From Streptomyces sp. SID8352 (GTDB lineage: Bacteria; Actinomycetota; Actinomycetes; Streptomycetales; Streptomycetaceae): a stretch of DNA of 64,000 nt. The stretch is taken from the NCBI RefSeq assembly GCF_009862265.1, contig NZ_WWGX01000038.1, positions 1-64,000 of the forward strand. The letters are read 5' to 3'. A program made the position numbers and the translations under genes. The notes beneath the pieces were generated by a model, which saw nothing but the letters and a program-made list of their open reading frames with translations, did not search any database and was not told where the DNA came from. Positions 37,093 through 46,457 of the stretch are shown here, piece after piece (position 1 is the stretch's first letter; every line of letters starts with the position of its first letter).

Positions 37093-37308
37093 ATGGCACC
37101 GATACCGACACCCCCGGCCGAACCCCGGGACAGTCCGGACGCGTACGTCGGCCTCGCCTCCGGCGCCGCGGAGCGCCGCGCGCGGGAACGGGGGTGGTCG
37201 TCGGTCCGGTCGTTGCCGCCGGGCGCGGTCATCACCATGGAGTACCGGGTGGGGCGGCTCAACTTCGAGGTACGGGACGGCCGCGTGGTCCGCGCCTGGA
37301 AGGGCTGA
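37093..37308 (+). CDS. Peptidase inhibitor I78 family protein
   Basis: 71 aa. The C-terminal segment (RARERGW…VRSLPPGAVITMEYR…LNFEVRDGRVVRAWKG) matches the I78 inhibitor fold: a conserved W, then a hydrophobic pattern GAxIT(M)xYRxxRLNxxxD. Members inhibit serine proteases such as elastase and chymotrypsin. No signal peptide, so cytoplasmic. The ATG follows TAGCGT by 6 nt without SD: leaderless. Proteases of the type such inhibitors act on (streptogrisins) are encoded 9.5 kb away, but a link is only speculative. Confidence 0.83.
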   Translation: MAPIPTPPAEPRDSPDAYVGLASGAAERRARERGWSSVRSLPPGAVITMEYRVGRLNFEVRDGRVVRAWKG

Positions 37309-37374
37309 CCGCCGCCCGCGGGGCCGCGGCACCGGGCCCCGGCGCCCATCGGCCCGCGCCCCGGCGTCCGGCGC

Positions 37375-38439
37375 TCAGCCGCCCGAGAGGTGGCGCGCGG
37401 CGGGTGCCGCGCTGCGCGGGTGCCGGTCCGCGTGCGGCGGACGGCGGCTCCCCGCCGGGGTGACCGGCGTGCGGTCCGGACGGCTCGTGTGCGGGCCCGG
37501 GGCCAGGTAGACGGGCGCCCACGCCACCCGCTGGGCGCCGACCGGCTCGGGCTCCGGCGCGGCGGGGCGCGCCCCCGGGTCCGCTCCTGACGGGGGGTGC
37601 GGCGCGGGGGACTCCGGCCGTGCGGACGCGGCGGCGGCCGCCGGGGCGGCGGACGGCCCCCGGGCCGGGGTCCGCCGCCGGTGGCGGGCGAACCAGCGGT
37701 CGCGCACCCCCAGGATCCACGCCTCGGCGCGGGAGATCAGCGGCTCGAACCACGGCAGGGCCAGCAGGATCAGCAGCCCCGCCGTCCAGCCCAGGAGCAC
37801 GTCGCTCAGCCAGTGCGTACCGAGGTACACGGTCGACATCCCGACTCCGAGCGAGGTGATCGCCGACAGGGCGGACAGCCAGCGCCGGGCCCTCGGGGTC
37901 GAGGCCAGATAGGCCAGGATGCCCCAGGTCACGACGGCGTTCGCGGTGTGACCGCTCGGAAATATATCGCCGCCGCCGCCCATCTCGTTCGAGCCGATGG
38001 TGGTCGCGTAGTGCGGCCCGAGCCGCCCCATGCCGATCTTGGCGGCGCCCACGGTGACGTTCAGCAGCAGCAGCGAGGCGCCGAGCGCGAGCAGCGGGCG
38101 CAGGGTGTGCTGCCGCCAGGAGCGCCAGCCGAGCCACGCCGCGACCATCACGGCCGTGGGGCCGCGCTGGCCCAGCACCACGTAGTAGTCGACGAACGCG
38201 TGGATCTCCGGCCACTGCTGGTAGGGCCGGAAGAACATGACCTGCCAGTCGAGCCGGACCAGCCAGGAGGTGATCTGCACGGCCCAGACGATCGCGAGGT
38301 AGAAGGCGAGGGTCGCGGCGAACAGCACGGTCCGGTGCCGGCTCATCGACGGCACCGCGAGGTGGACCGGTCGTTCCGACTCCCGGTCCAGTCTCGCGAA
38401 CACCCGGTCCAGCCGGGTGGGCTTCCGTTCGGTACGCAC
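37375..38439 (-). CDS. PAP2-family membrane phosphatase
   Basis: 354 aa. The three phosphatase motifs are KIGMGRLGP (KX6RP-like), SGHTANAVV (PSGH) and the SRXXXXXH region as STVYLGTHWLSD. About five hydrophobic segments: LLFAATLAFYLAIVWAV, TAVMVAAWLGW, LLALGASLLLL and others. It dephosphorylates lipid phosphates in the membrane. The C-terminal ~130 residues are P/A/R-rich. The start is GTG 38439, 7 nt after TAACGT, leaderless. MSRHRTV at residue 32 is an alternative start. Confidence 0.87.
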   Translation of the reverse strand: MRTERKPTRLDRVFARLDRESERPVHLAVPSMSRHRTVLFAATLAFYLAIVWAVQITSWLVRLDWQVMFFRPYQQWPEIHAFVDYYVVLGQRGPTAVMVAAWLGWRSWRQHTLRPLLALGASLLLLNVTVGAAKIGMGRLGPHYATTIGSNEMGGGGDIFPSGHTANAVVTWGILAYLASTPRARRWLSALSAITSLGVGMSTVYLGTHWLSDVLLGWTAGLLILLALPWFEPLISRAEAWILGVRDRWFARHRRRTPARGPSAAPAAAAASARPESPAPHPPSGADPGARPAAPEPEPVGAQRVAWAPVYLAPGPHTSRPDRTPVTPAGSRRPPHADRHPRSAAPAARHLSGG

Positions 38440-38751
38440 CCAATCGACGTTACAGCGAGTGAGGAGTGAACCCCGACGAATCAACGGCTTTGTGATGACG
38501 ATGTGATGTGGGATTGCTCTCAGGGGGCGCCCTATTCTCCGTGAATGCGCGGGCGTGGCCGGAGTGGGCTTCAATTCCTTTGATCGGCCCGGACGACGGG
38601 TTTATCGTGCTTTTAAAATTCGTTCACCGAATACTGGTGCGGAATTTCCCCGCCGCTCACGGCGCCCGCCGGGCCGCCGGCGTCACCGGGACCCGCGGCG
38701 CCCGGGACCCCCGGGGTGCCCGCCCCCGGTCCGCCGGGGTGTCGCCCCCGG
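38440..38751. other. Intergenic region with low-GC stretch
   Basis: 312 nt between the PAP2 start and the next gene's stop. 38540-38660 is unusually AT-rich (ttgatcggcccgg… gctttt aaaattcg), no gene or repeat recognised. Confidence 0.4.
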
Positions 38752-39930
38752 TCAGGGCGGCCCGGACCCGTTCAGCCAGAACGCCCCGTACACCGCCGAC
38801 ACCGCCGCGGCGCCGCCCACCACCAGCGCCGCCCGCGGGACGCGCGCCCCGGCCAGGGCCACGGCCAGGGGCAGCAGCAGCGGGAACGCCGGCAGCAGCA
38901 GCCGCGGCTTCGAGCCGAAGTAGCTCGACGCGCACAGGGCCAGGACGGTCACGGTCCCGGAGTACACCAGCAGCGCGAGCGGCTGGCCCCGCCGCACACA
39001 GATCCCGAACAGCCACAGCAGCAGGCCGACCCCGGCGGTGAGCGCCGCCCCGGCCAGGGCGGAGGGGAACGAGGTGAACAGGGCCGCGGTGAAACGGGCG
39101 AAGGCCGCGCCGCCGTCGAAGCCGTTGCGCCACCCGGCCTGGACGTCGAGGTAGCCGAACGCGCCCCGCCCGGTGCGGTGGCCCACCCACAGCACGTACC
39201 CGGCGGCGCCCAGCGGGGCGAGCAGCAGCCCGGCCAGGCACCTGGCGCGGGCGCGCGTACCGGAGAGCGGCGGGTCGGCGCGGCGGGAGCCGGCGAGCGC
39301 CGCGATGCCGGCCGCCCACACCGCCGCCGTCACCGCGAGCCCCACCGGCCGGGTCAGCCCGGCCAGGGAGGCCAGGGCGCCCGCGGTCACCCAGCGCCCG
39401 GTCAGCACCGCGTACAGCGACCAGGCCGCGAGCGCGGTGAACAGCGACTCGCTGTACGCCATCGACTGCACGATCCCGACCGGCAGCACCGCCCAGAGCA
39501 GCACCGCGCCCACCGCCGCCCGGCCGCCGTACAGCTGCTCCGCCACCGCGAAGATCCCCCAGGCAGCCGCCAGGGAGGCGAGCAGGGAGACGACGAGGCC
39601 GGCGGTCCCGTGCGACAGCGGGGAGACCGCGGCGCCCAGCCGCTCCAGCCACGGCAGCAGCGGGAAGAACGCGAGGTCGGAGTGGACGTCCCCGTTCGGC
39701 AGCCGCACCACGCGGCCGTAGCCCCGCTCGGCGACGCCGGAGTACCACACGGAGTCCCAGCGGGCGGTGAGGAGGGTGAGGGCGCTCTTGCCGCGCGCGG
39801 CGCTCCAGCAGGCCAGCACGGCCAGCCCCAGGACGCGCACCGCCGCGTAGCCGAGGAGCGCGGGGGCGGCCCGGCGCAGCGGCCCGGGGCGGTCCGGCAC
39901 CGGGGCCGGGCGCGTTTCGAGATCGATCAC
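38752..39930 (-). CDS. Multipass glycosyltransferase (PIG-V/mannosyltransferase-like)
   Basis: 392 aa with about nine to ten hydrophobic helices. The ARWDSVWYSGVAERGYG segment and SDLAFFPLLPWLER early in the chain, then SESLFTALAAWSLY, resemble the PIG-V/GT-C type polyprenyl-phosphate-dependent mannosyltransferases (W-D of the WDSxWY motif). It should act at the extracytoplasmic side; the acceptor is unknown. GTG 39930 has GATAAT 7 nt upstream: leaderless. Further-upstream starts would add only P/R/G-rich residues. Confidence 0.82.
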   Translation of the reverse strand: MIDLETRPAPVPDRPGPLRRAAPALLGYAAVRVLGLAVLACWSAARGKSALTLLTARWDSVWYSGVAERGYGRVVRLPNGDVHSDLAFFPLLPWLERLGAAVSPLSHGTAGLVVSLLASLAAAWGIFAVAEQLYGGRAAVGAVLLWAVLPVGIVQSMAYSESLFTALAAWSLYAVLTGRWVTAGALASLAGLTRPVGLAVTAAVWAAGIAALAGSRRADPPLSGTRARARCLAGLLLAPLGAAGYVLWVGHRTGRGAFGYLDVQAGWRNGFDGGAAFARFTAALFTSFPSALAGAALTAGVGLLLWLFGICVRRGQPLALLVYSGTVTVLALCASSYFGSKPRLLLPAFPLLLPLAVALAGARVPRAALVVGGAAAVSAVYGAFWLNGSGPP

Positions 39931-40587
39931 GCGCCCGATTATCTTCCGCGCCGGGGACGGGGCGGGTCCCCGCCCGTCCGGGGCGGGGCGTTCCCGTGCC
40001 CTCGCCCGTACGGGGCGGGGCGTGTCCCTGCCCTCGCCCGGCCGGGGGCGGACCCATCCCGCCCACGCGCTCGGCCGGGGGCGGACCATGCCGCTCACGC
40101 GCTTCGCCGGGGGCGGAGCGTTCCCGCGCACCCGCTCGGCCGGGCGCGGACCGCTTCCCGTGGCGGGCGTGGACCGCTCCGTTCGCGCGCCCGGCGGGCC
40201 GCCCGGGAGACCGGGGGGACCCCGCGCCCCGGGGACCCCGCGCCCCGGCGGCGCGCGGCCCCGGCCCCACGCCGCGCGGGCCTCGGCCCCACGGGGGCGG
40301 CGCCGGACCCTTCGGCCGGGTCACGGGCCCCGCCGCGGCCCCTCGGCAGGGTCCCCGCGTCCCGCCCCGCGCGCTCCCCGCCGGGTGGCGCGGCGGCGTG
40401 GGCCGGCCGGGGCGGGAGGGGCGTGTGAGGCCCGCCACCGTCGCCCCCGCGGGCCTCGCGTACGCTGGCGGCCCATTCGCGTTCCGTCGCACGGCCCCGG
40501 AGGCACCGCTCCTCCCGGCCGAGCCGCGGGGGAGTCCCCACCCCCGCGAGGCCCGCCGGACGCGGGGGAACATCTTGGAGGTACGCC
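39931..40587. other. Intergenic region with degenerate tandem repeats
   Basis: 657 nt. 39960-40160 consists of degenerate GC-rich units of ~35 nt (ggccgggggcggacc… gcccacgcgctc). The rest is further low complexity, then the MFS gene promoter region. No gene found. Confidence 0.5.
39960..40160. repeat. Degenerate GC-rich tandem repeat
   Basis: Five to six imperfect units of about 35-38 nt, sharing cggggcggac/gcg and ctcggccggg. They differ in length and are not evenly spaced, so not CRISPR; likely a slippage-prone spacer. Confidence 0.55.
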
Positions 40588-42186
40588 ATGTCCGGGACGC
40601 CCACGGCCGCAGCCGCGCCGCGCCGTCGGGAGGCCGGGTCCGGCGCCGATCGCTGGGTGGTCCTGGTCGTCCTCTGCGTCAGCCTGCTGCTCGTCGCGGT
40701 CGACGCCACCGTGCTGCACGTGGCGGTGCCCGCGCTCACCGAGGACCTGCGGCCCGGCTCGATCGAGCTGCTCTGGATCGTCGACGTCTATCCCCTGGTC
40801 TGCGCCTCGCTCCTGATCCTGTTCGGCACCCTGGGCGACCGGGTGGGCCGCAGGCGGGTGCTGCTCTGCGGCTACGGGCTGTTCGGCGTCGCCTCCGCCC
40901 TGGCGGCCCTCGCCGACAGCGCCCCGGTGCTGATAGTGGCCCGGGCGCTGCTCGGCATCGGCGGGGCGATGATCATGCCCGCGACGCTGTCGATCCTGCG
41001 CCAGGTCTTCCCCGACCGCCGGGAGCGGGCGCTGGCCATCGGCGTGTGGAGTGCGGTGGCCGCGGTCGGCGCGGCGGTCGGGCCGCTGCTCGGCGGCTTC
41101 CTGCTGGAGCACTTCTGGTGGGGCTCGGTCTTCCTGGTGAACATCCCGCTGATGCTGGTCAGCCTGCCGGTGGGGCGGCTGCTGCTGCCCGAGTCGACGG
41201 GCGACCGCACGGGGCCGTGGGACGTGACCGGGGCCCTGATGGCTGCTGCCGGGCTGTTCGGCGTGGTGCTCGGGGTGAAGGGGCTGGGCGGCGGCGAGGC
41301 GGTGGCGGGCCCGCTCACCCTGGTGCCGCTGGCGGCCGGTGCCGCGCTGCTGGCGGGCTTCGTGCGGCGGCAGCGGCGCCGCCCCCATCCGCTGGTGGAC
41401 CTGCGCCTCTTCCGCCGTCCCGCTTTCAGCACCTCGGTCGGGTGCATCGTGCTGGCCATGCTGGCGCTGGTGGGCCTGGAGCTGATCGCGGCGCAGTACC
41501 TGCAACTGGTCCTCGGGCTCTCCCCGCTCCAGACCGGGCTGCGGCTGCTGCCGCTGACCCTCGCCGCGATGGCCGCCGGACTGGCCGGGGCGCGGCTGCT
41601 GCGGCGGTTCGGGCCGCGCCGGACGGTGTGCGCCGGGTTCTGCGTCACCGCCGCGGCGGTGGTGCTGCTGACCGCGATGGGCCGGGCGGACACCTGGGGG
41701 CTGCTGCTCGCCGGGTTCCTGCTGCTCGGCTTCGGACTGGAGACCACCCTCTTCGGCGCCTACGAGTCGATGCTGAGCGAGGCGCCGCAGGCGCAGGCCG
41801 GCGGGGCGGCGGCGATAGGGGAGACCTCGTACCAGCTGGGCGCCGGCATCGGCATCGCCCTGCTGGGGAGCGTGATGAACGCCGCGTACGCGCCCCGGCT
41901 GACCGGGGGTGTGCCCGGGGTCCCGGCGGAGGCCTCCACGGCGGGCGCGCGCTCGCTGGGGGAGGCGTACGACGTGGCGGCGCTGCTCGGCGGGCCCGCG
42001 GGGAGCGCGCTGCGCGGCGCCGCCGCGGACGCCTTCGTCCGGGGGCTGCATGTGACGCTGCTGGTCAGCGCGGGGCTGCTGCTGGCCGGGGCGGTGATGG
42101 CGCTGCGGCTGCCGCGGGCCGTGCAGGGCGAGGCGGTGGCGCTGCCCGGCCCGCGCGACCCCGCCGAGGCGGGCCTCCCGGCGTGA
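40588..42186 (+). CDS. MFS drug efflux transporter (DHA2, 14 TM)
   Basis: 532 aa. The first TM segment is followed by the DHA2-type VDATVLHVAVPAL and motif A GDRVGRRRVLL, then LLGIGGAMIMPATLSILRQVF, and a total of ~14 hydrophobic segments by eye. It is expected to export drugs or metabolites with a proton gradient. ATG 40588 has ggaggt upstream. No regulator is adjacent, so control is not visible. A small C-terminal hydrophilic tail follows. Confidence 0.9.
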   Translation: MSGTPTAAAAPRRREAGSGADRWVVLVVLCVSLLLVAVDATVLHVAVPALTEDLRPGSIELLWIVDVYPLVCASLLILFGTLGDRVGRRRVLLCGYGLFGVASALAALADSAPVLIVARALLGIGGAMIMPATLSILRQVFPDRRERALAIGVWSAVAAVGAAVGPLLGGFLLEHFWWGSVFLVNIPLMLVSLPVGRLLLPESTGDRTGPWDVTGALMAAAGLFGVVLGVKGLGGGEAVAGPLTLVPLAAGAALLAGFVRRQRRRPHPLVDLRLFRRPAFSTSVGCIVLAMLALVGLELIAAQYLQLVLGLSPLQTGLRLLPLTLAAMAAGLAGARLLRRFGPRRTVCAGFCVTAAAVVLLTAMGRADTWGLLLAGFLLLGFGLETTLFGAYESMLSEAPQAQAGGAAAIGETSYQLGAGIGIALLGSVMNAAYAPRLTGGVPGVPAEASTAGARSLGEAYDVAALLGGPAGSALRGAAADAFVRGLHVTLLVSAGLLLAGAVMALRLPRAVQGEAVALPGPRDPAEAGLPA

Positions 42187-42286
42187 CCGGTCCCCCGGCC
42201 GGGCGCCGGAACCGCCCGGCCGCCGGACGGCCGGGGCGGGTGGACGCGGGGGAGGGCGCCGCGTAGCGTCGGGGCCGAACTGCCTG

Positions 42287-42299
42287 CTAGCGGTGCTAG
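42287..42299. promoter_or_regulatory. Palindromic operator CTAGC-ggt-GCTAG
   Basis: 5-bp perfect arms, 3-nt spacer, 24 nt before the acyl-CoA dehydrogenase start. TetR-family operators of the CTAGCNNNGCTAG type are known to me in actinobacteria; the identity of the binder here is inferred. It likely overlaps the core promoter. Confidence 0.6.
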
Positions 42300-42322
42300 T
42301 TTTCCGTCCCCGGAGGGTGTCC

Positions 42323-43513
42323 ATGGCCTCGTCCCCCGCGCTGCCCCCGTTCGACCCCGCCGATCCCCTCGGCATCGACGACCTGCTGGAGCCCGAGGAC
42401 CTCGCCGTCCGCGGGACCGTGCGGGACTGGGCGGGGAAGCGGGTGCTGCCGCACATCGCTGAGTGGTACGAGCGCGGCGAGCTGCCCGGCGTCCGCGAAC
42501 TCGCCCGCGAGCTTGGCGGCATCGGAGCGCTGGGGATGTCCCTGGAGGGCTACGGCTGCGCCGGGGCCAGCGCCGTGCAGTACGGGCTGGCCTGCCTGGA
42601 GCTGGAGGCCGCCGACTCCGGCATCCGCTCGCTCGTCTCCGTGCAGGGCTCCCTCGCCATGTACGCCGTGCACCGCTTCGGCAGCGAGGAGCAGAAGCGG
42701 GAGTGGCTGCCCCGGATGGCCGCCGGCGAGGTCATCGGCTGCTTCGGCCTCACCGAGCCCGACCACGGCTCCGACCCGGCGGGCATGCGCACCCGCGCCC
42801 GGCGCGACGGCGGTGACTGGGTCCTCGACGGACGGAAGATGTGGATCACCAACGGCTCGGTGGCCGGGGTCGCGATCGTGTGGGCCCGCACCGACGACGG
42901 CATCCGCGGGTTCGTGGTGCCCACCGACACCCCGGGCTTCTCCGCGCCCGAGATCCGGCACAAGTGGTCCCTGCGCGCCTCCGTCACCAGCGAGCTGGTC
43001 CTCGACGGGGTGCGGCTCCCGGCCGACGCGGTCCTGCCGGGCGCCCTCGGGCTGCGCGGCCCGCTCGGCTGCCTCGGCCATGCCCGCTACGGCATCGTCT
43101 GGGGCGCGATGGGCGCCGCCCGCAGCTCCTTCGAGACGGCGCTGGAGTACGCGAGGACGCGGGAGCAGTTCGGGCGGCCCATCGGCGGCTTCCAGCTCAC
43201 CCAGGCCAAGCTCGCCGACATGGCGGTCGAACTGCACAAGGGGATCCTGCTCGCCCACCACCTCGGCCGGCGCATGGACGCCGGCCGCCTGCGCCCCGAA
43301 CAGGTCAGCTTCGGCAAGCTCAACAACGTCCGCGAGGCCATCGACATCTGCCGCACGGCCCGCACGATCCTGGGCGCCAACGGGATCTCCCTGGAGTACC
43401 CGGTGATGCGGCACGCGACGAACCTGGAGTCGGTGCTCACCTACGAGGGCACCGTCGAGATGCACCAGCTGGTGCTGGGCAAGGCGCTCACCGGACTCGA
43501 CGCCTTCCGGTGA
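42323..43513 (+). CDS. Acyl-CoA dehydrogenase (glutaryl-CoA dehydrogenase-like)
   Basis: 396 aa. FAD-dependent acyl-CoA dehydrogenase with CFGLTEPDHGSDPAGM (FAD/substrate region), RKMWITNGSVAGVAIVWAR, and the catalytic-base segment VLTYEGTVEMHQLVLGKALTG; the YEGT Glu position is typical of glutaryl-CoA and related dehydrogenases. Length is normal. ATG 42323 has cggagg upstream. The palindromic operator at 42287 suggests substrate-responsive repression. Converges on the SepF-like gene. Confidence 0.92.
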   Translation: MASSPALPPFDPADPLGIDDLLEPEDLAVRGTVRDWAGKRVLPHIAEWYERGELPGVRELARELGGIGALGMSLEGYGCAGASAVQYGLACLELEAADSGIRSLVSVQGSLAMYAVHRFGSEEQKREWLPRMAAGEVIGCFGLTEPDHGSDPAGMRTRARRDGGDWVLDGRKMWITNGSVAGVAIVWARTDDGIRGFVVPTDTPGFSAPEIRHKWSLRASVTSELVLDGVRLPADAVLPGALGLRGPLGCLGHARYGIVWGAMGAARSSFETALEYARTREQFGRPIGGFQLTQAKLADMAVELHKGILLAHHLGRRMDAGRLRPEQVSFGKLNNVREAIDICRTARTILGANGISLEYPVMRHATNLESVLTYEGTVEMHQLVLGKALTGLDAFR

Positions 43514-43571
43514 GGCGCGGCCGGGGTTCCGGCGAGGCGCGGGCGGGGATTCGGTGAGACGCGGGCGGGGC
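43506..43571. repeat. Three ~23-nt direct repeats over the stop codon
   Basis: Units containing ttccggtgaggcgcgg, tccggcgaggcgcgggcgggg and tcggtgagacgcgggcgggg follow one another, starting inside the acyl-CoA dehydrogenase stop codon region. Probably a local duplication of the gene's 3' end. A GGCGGGGCC/GGCCCCGCC stem overlaps its right side. Confidence 0.55.
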
Positions 43572-43588
43572 CGTGGGGCGGCCCCGCC
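43564..43588. terminator. Hairpin between convergent genes
   Basis: GGCGGGGCC (43564-43572) pairs with GGCCCCGCC (43580-43588) with a 7-nt loop, 9-bp perfect stem, ending at the SepF-like gene's stop. Plausible bidirectional terminator. Confidence 0.5.
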
Positions 43589-44023
43589 TCAGCTCTGGTT
43601 GAAGAAGCCGTCCGAACGGTGCGAGGCGGCCTCGCCGCTGATCACCTCGGTGTCGGCCGGGCTCAGCAGGAACACCCGGGTGGAGACCCGTTCGATCGAA
43701 CCGCGCAGCCCGAAGATCAGCCCCGCCGCGAAGTCGACGACGCGCTTGGCGTCGGTGGCCTCCATGGCCGTCAGGTTCATGATGACCGGGACCCCCTCCC
43801 GGAACAGCTCCCCGATGGCCCGGGCGTCCCGGAAGCTGTCCGGGGTGACCGTGCCGATCCGCCGGCCCCTCTCCTCCGCGACGTCCGAGGCCACCTTCAC
43901 CCGGGGGTCCGTGACCCAGGTGTCCTGGGACTCGCCCTCGGAGTAGTCGTCGTCGTAGTAGCGCTCGTCGTCGTTGTCGTCGACGAGGCCGAGCCACGCA
44001 CTCGCCTTGCGTACCGATCCCAT
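43589..44023 (-). CDS. SepF-like cell division protein
   Basis: 144 aa. N-terminal [15 protein letters not shown] is an amphipathic membrane-binding helix type; the C-terminal SepF domain has [59 protein letters not shown]. It should bind FtsZ and the membrane. Streptomyces has several SepF paralogues; this one resembles the SepF-like (Sfl) type by its length and lack of dcw-cluster context, which I cannot verify. ATG 44023 has a strong aggagg SD. Confidence 0.9.
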   Translation of the reverse strand: MGSVRKASAWLGLVDDNDDERYYDDDYSEGESQDTWVTDPRVKVASDVAEERGRRIGTVTPDSFRDARAIGELFREGVPVIMNLTAMEATDAKRVVDFAAGLIFGLRGSIERVSTRVFLLSPADTEVISGEAASHRSDGFFNQS

Positions 44024-44239
44024 GGACGCCTCCTCTCGCAGCGGTCTTCCGTGCTTCCGCATCCCCATGGTCATCCATGATGCGGACGTCGCGCCAAGCG
44101 GACCGACGTCTCGCGGGGGGTTTGTGACGGTACTGGTGCACAGCGGATCCGTCGAGAGTCCTTGTGTCCCAAGGGTCATTCCCCAAACGGATGCTGACTG
44201 TGAGTGAAATATGATTCTCCCCGGCGTACGGGTGAGGGA

Positions 44240-44251
44240 CCGTACGTACGG
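44240..44251. promoter_or_regulatory. 12-bp palindrome CCGTACGTACGG
   Basis: Perfect palindrome 62 nt before the DUF5685 start and preceded by cgtacgggtgaggg, which shares the CGTACGGGTGA part found right after it. Possibly two half sites in tandem. The regulator is unknown. Confidence 0.4.
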
Positions 44252-44312
44252 GTGAACGCGACAGTCGGTACGATGCCGCAGCTCAACATCGTACGGATCA
44301 CGGGGGAGTGTC

Positions 44313-45464
44313 GTGTTCGGGATCGTCAGACCATGCAGACATCGGCTGGGGGAGAGCCTCGGCGGCCAGTGGATGGCGCATTTGTGCGGCCTGTGCCTCG
44401 CTCTGCGCAAGGACCACGGACAGTTCGCCCGTATCGTGACGAACTATGACGGGCTGCTCATATCGGTGCTGACGGAGGCTCAGGCCGCGGACGGCGGCGC
44501 CGGTGCCGGGCGGCGCACGGCGGGACCCTGCCCGCTGCGCGGCATGCGCACCGCCTCCGTCGCGCACGGTGAGGGCGCCCGGCTCGCGGCGGCCGTCTCC
44601 CTGGTGCTCGCCTCGGCCAAGGTCCGCGACCACGTCGCCGACGGCGACGGGCTGCTGGCCCGGCGGCCGGTGGCGCTCGCCGCCCGCCGGGTCGCCCGGG
44701 GCTGGGACGCGGCCGGCGCCCGCGGCGGCACCGCCGTCGGCTTCGACACCGCCGTCCTGGTCGACGCCGTGGACCGGCAGACCGGCATCGAGGCGCTCGC
44801 CGGACCCGGCACTCCGATCCTCGCCGTGACCGAGCCCACCGAGACCGCGACCGCCGCCGCCTTCGCGCACACCGCGCACCTCGCGGGGCGGCCGGGCAAC
44901 GCCGAGCCGCTGGCCGAGGCCGGGCGGCTGTTCGGACGGCTCGCCCACCTGCTGGACGCCGTGGAGGACCGGGAGGCCGACGCCGCCTCGGGCGCCTGGA
45001 ATCCGCTCACCGCCACCGGCACCTCCCTCACCGAGGCCCGGCGGCTCGCCGACGACGCCGTGCACGGGGTGCGACTCGCGCTGCGCGAGGCCGAGTTCAC
45101 CGACGGGCGACTGGCCCACCGGCTCCTCGTGCACGAGCTGGGCACCTCCGTCGACCGTGCCTTCGGCACCGCCTCCTGCGCCCACGGCGGCCACCCGTAC
45201 GCCCCGCCCGGCGGCCCCGGCGCGCCGACGCCCCCCGGGCCGCCGCGCGGCAACCGGCGCGGGCTGCTCGCGGGCTGCGCGGTGTGGGTGGGGCTCGCCT
45301 GCACCTGCCAGATGTGCTGCGGCACCTACGAGGATCCGTGGTCGGGTGAGCGCAAGGAGAGCCAGTGCGCCAACTGTGACGGCAGTTGCTGCGAGTGCTG
45401 CAACTGCTGCAGCTGCTGCGGGGAGGACGGCTGCTGCGGCGACGGCTGCGGTTGCGACTGCTGA
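44313..45464 (+). CDS. DUF5685 family protein with Cys-rich tail
   Basis: 383 aa. The start [23 protein letters not shown] and the [27 protein letters not shown] motif with CxxC characterise the family. The C-terminal ~65 residues carry about 20 cysteines, with CC and CxC pairs running to the end, reminiscent of metallothioneins. A short hydrophobic [11 protein letters not shown] segment precedes the tail. The Cys-rich end probably binds metal or forms clusters; this is inference. GTG 44313 has gggggag upstream. No neighbour suggests a pathway. Confidence 0.85.
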   Translation: MFGIVRPCRHRLGESLGGQWMAHLCGLCLALRKDHGQFARIVTNYDGLLISVLTEAQAADGGAGAGRRTAGPCPLRGMRTASVAHGEGARLAAAVSLVLASAKVRDHVADGDGLLARRPVALAARRVARGWDAAGARGGTAVGFDTAVLVDAVDRQTGIEALAGPGTPILAVTEPTETATAAAFAHTAHLAGRPGNAEPLAEAGRLFGRLAHLLDAVEDREADAASGAWNPLTATGTSLTEARRLADDAVHGVRLALREAEFTDGRLAHRLLVHELGTSVDRAFGTASCAHGGHPYAPPGGPGAPTPPGPPRGNRRGLLAGCAVWVGLACTCQMCCGTYEDPWSGERKESQCANCDGSCCECCNCCSCCGEDGCCGDGCGCDC

Positions 45465-45560
45465 CCCCCGCCGGTGCCGCCGCCCGGTGACGCTCCCGGC
45501 GGGCGGCGTGCCCCGGCCGTGCCCCGGTCCCGGGCGGGAGGGGTGTGTCAGGGTGCGTCC

Positions 45561-46457
45561 ATGACGAATCCCGCGAAGGACCCCGTACCGGGGCCCGCCC
45601 CGGCCGGTCCCGTCGGCTCCGCTGGTCCCGCCGCCCCCGGAGCGGCCGGGGCGTGGCGGCGCTGGCACGAGGACCGGGTGGCGGCGGTGTCGGCGCCCCA
45701 CGGCCCGCTCGCCCTGGTGGGCACGTACTGGCTGGAGGACCATCCGGAGGGTCGACTTCCGGACATCCCGGGGCGATGGACCGCCGACGGCGACGCGGTG
45801 GTGCTCACGGCCGCCCCGGAGGACGGGCTGACGGTGGACGGGCACCCCCTCCGGGGGGAGGCGCGGCTGGCCGCCGACTCCGGCCCGGCCGGGGCGGCCC
45901 GGGTGGCGTACGGCGAGCGCCGGCTGGTCGTCCTGGTGCGGGAGGGCGTCTGGGGCGTACGGGACTTCGACCCGGCGTCCGGGGCGCGGCGGGCGTTCCG
46001 CTCCATCGAGGCGACCGCCTACGATCCGCGCTGGTCGGTGCCGGGGCGCTTCACTCCTTACGGTGACGGGGACCGCAGCGTCCGGGTGCCCAACGCGGAC
46101 GGGCGGCGGCGCGGGCTGGCCCTCGGCGGCGAACTGGCGTTCTCCCTGCCGTCCCCGGAGTCGCCCGAAGGGATGGGCCCCGACGGGGAGCGGGAGTTCA
46201 CCCTCCAGGTGAGCGTCGAGGCGGACGGCTCGCTGTGGGCGGTGTTCGCGGACGGCACCAGCGGGGAGAGCAGTTACCGCTTCCGGTTCCTGCGCCCGGC
46301 CGCCCCCGACGCGCGGGGGCGCACCACGGTCGACTTCAACCGGGCGCTGCTGCCGCCGTGCGCCTTCGCCGACCACTTCGTCTGCCCCTTCCCGCCGCCC
46401 GGCAACACCCTCGGCGCGCCCGTCGAGGCGGGCGAGCGCAGGCTCCTGACCGGCTGA
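45561..46457 (+). CDS. DUF1684 family protein
   Basis: 298 aa. The segments ARLAADSGPAGAARVAYGERRLVVLVREG, GVRDFDPASGARRAF and TVDFNRALLPPCAFADHFVCPFPPPGN with conserved Pro/Cys are typical of DUF1684, a beta-rich family of unknown function. No signal peptide. The first ~30 residues are Pro/Gly/Ala. The start ATG 45561 is 6 nt after CAGGGT, without SD, again leaderless-like. Confidence 0.82.
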   Translation: MTNPAKDPVPGPAPAGPVGSAGPAAPGAAGAWRRWHEDRVAAVSAPHGPLALVGTYWLEDHPEGRLPDIPGRWTADGDAVVLTAAPEDGLTVDGHPLRGEARLAADSGPAGAARVAYGERRLVVLVREGVWGVRDFDPASGARRAFRSIEATAYDPRWSVPGRFTPYGDGDRSVRVPNADGRRRGLALGGELAFSLPSPESPEGMGPDGEREFTLQVSVEADGSLWAVFADGTSGESSYRFRFLRPAAPDARGRTTVDFNRALLPPCAFADHFVCPFPPPGNTLGAPVEAGERRLLTG

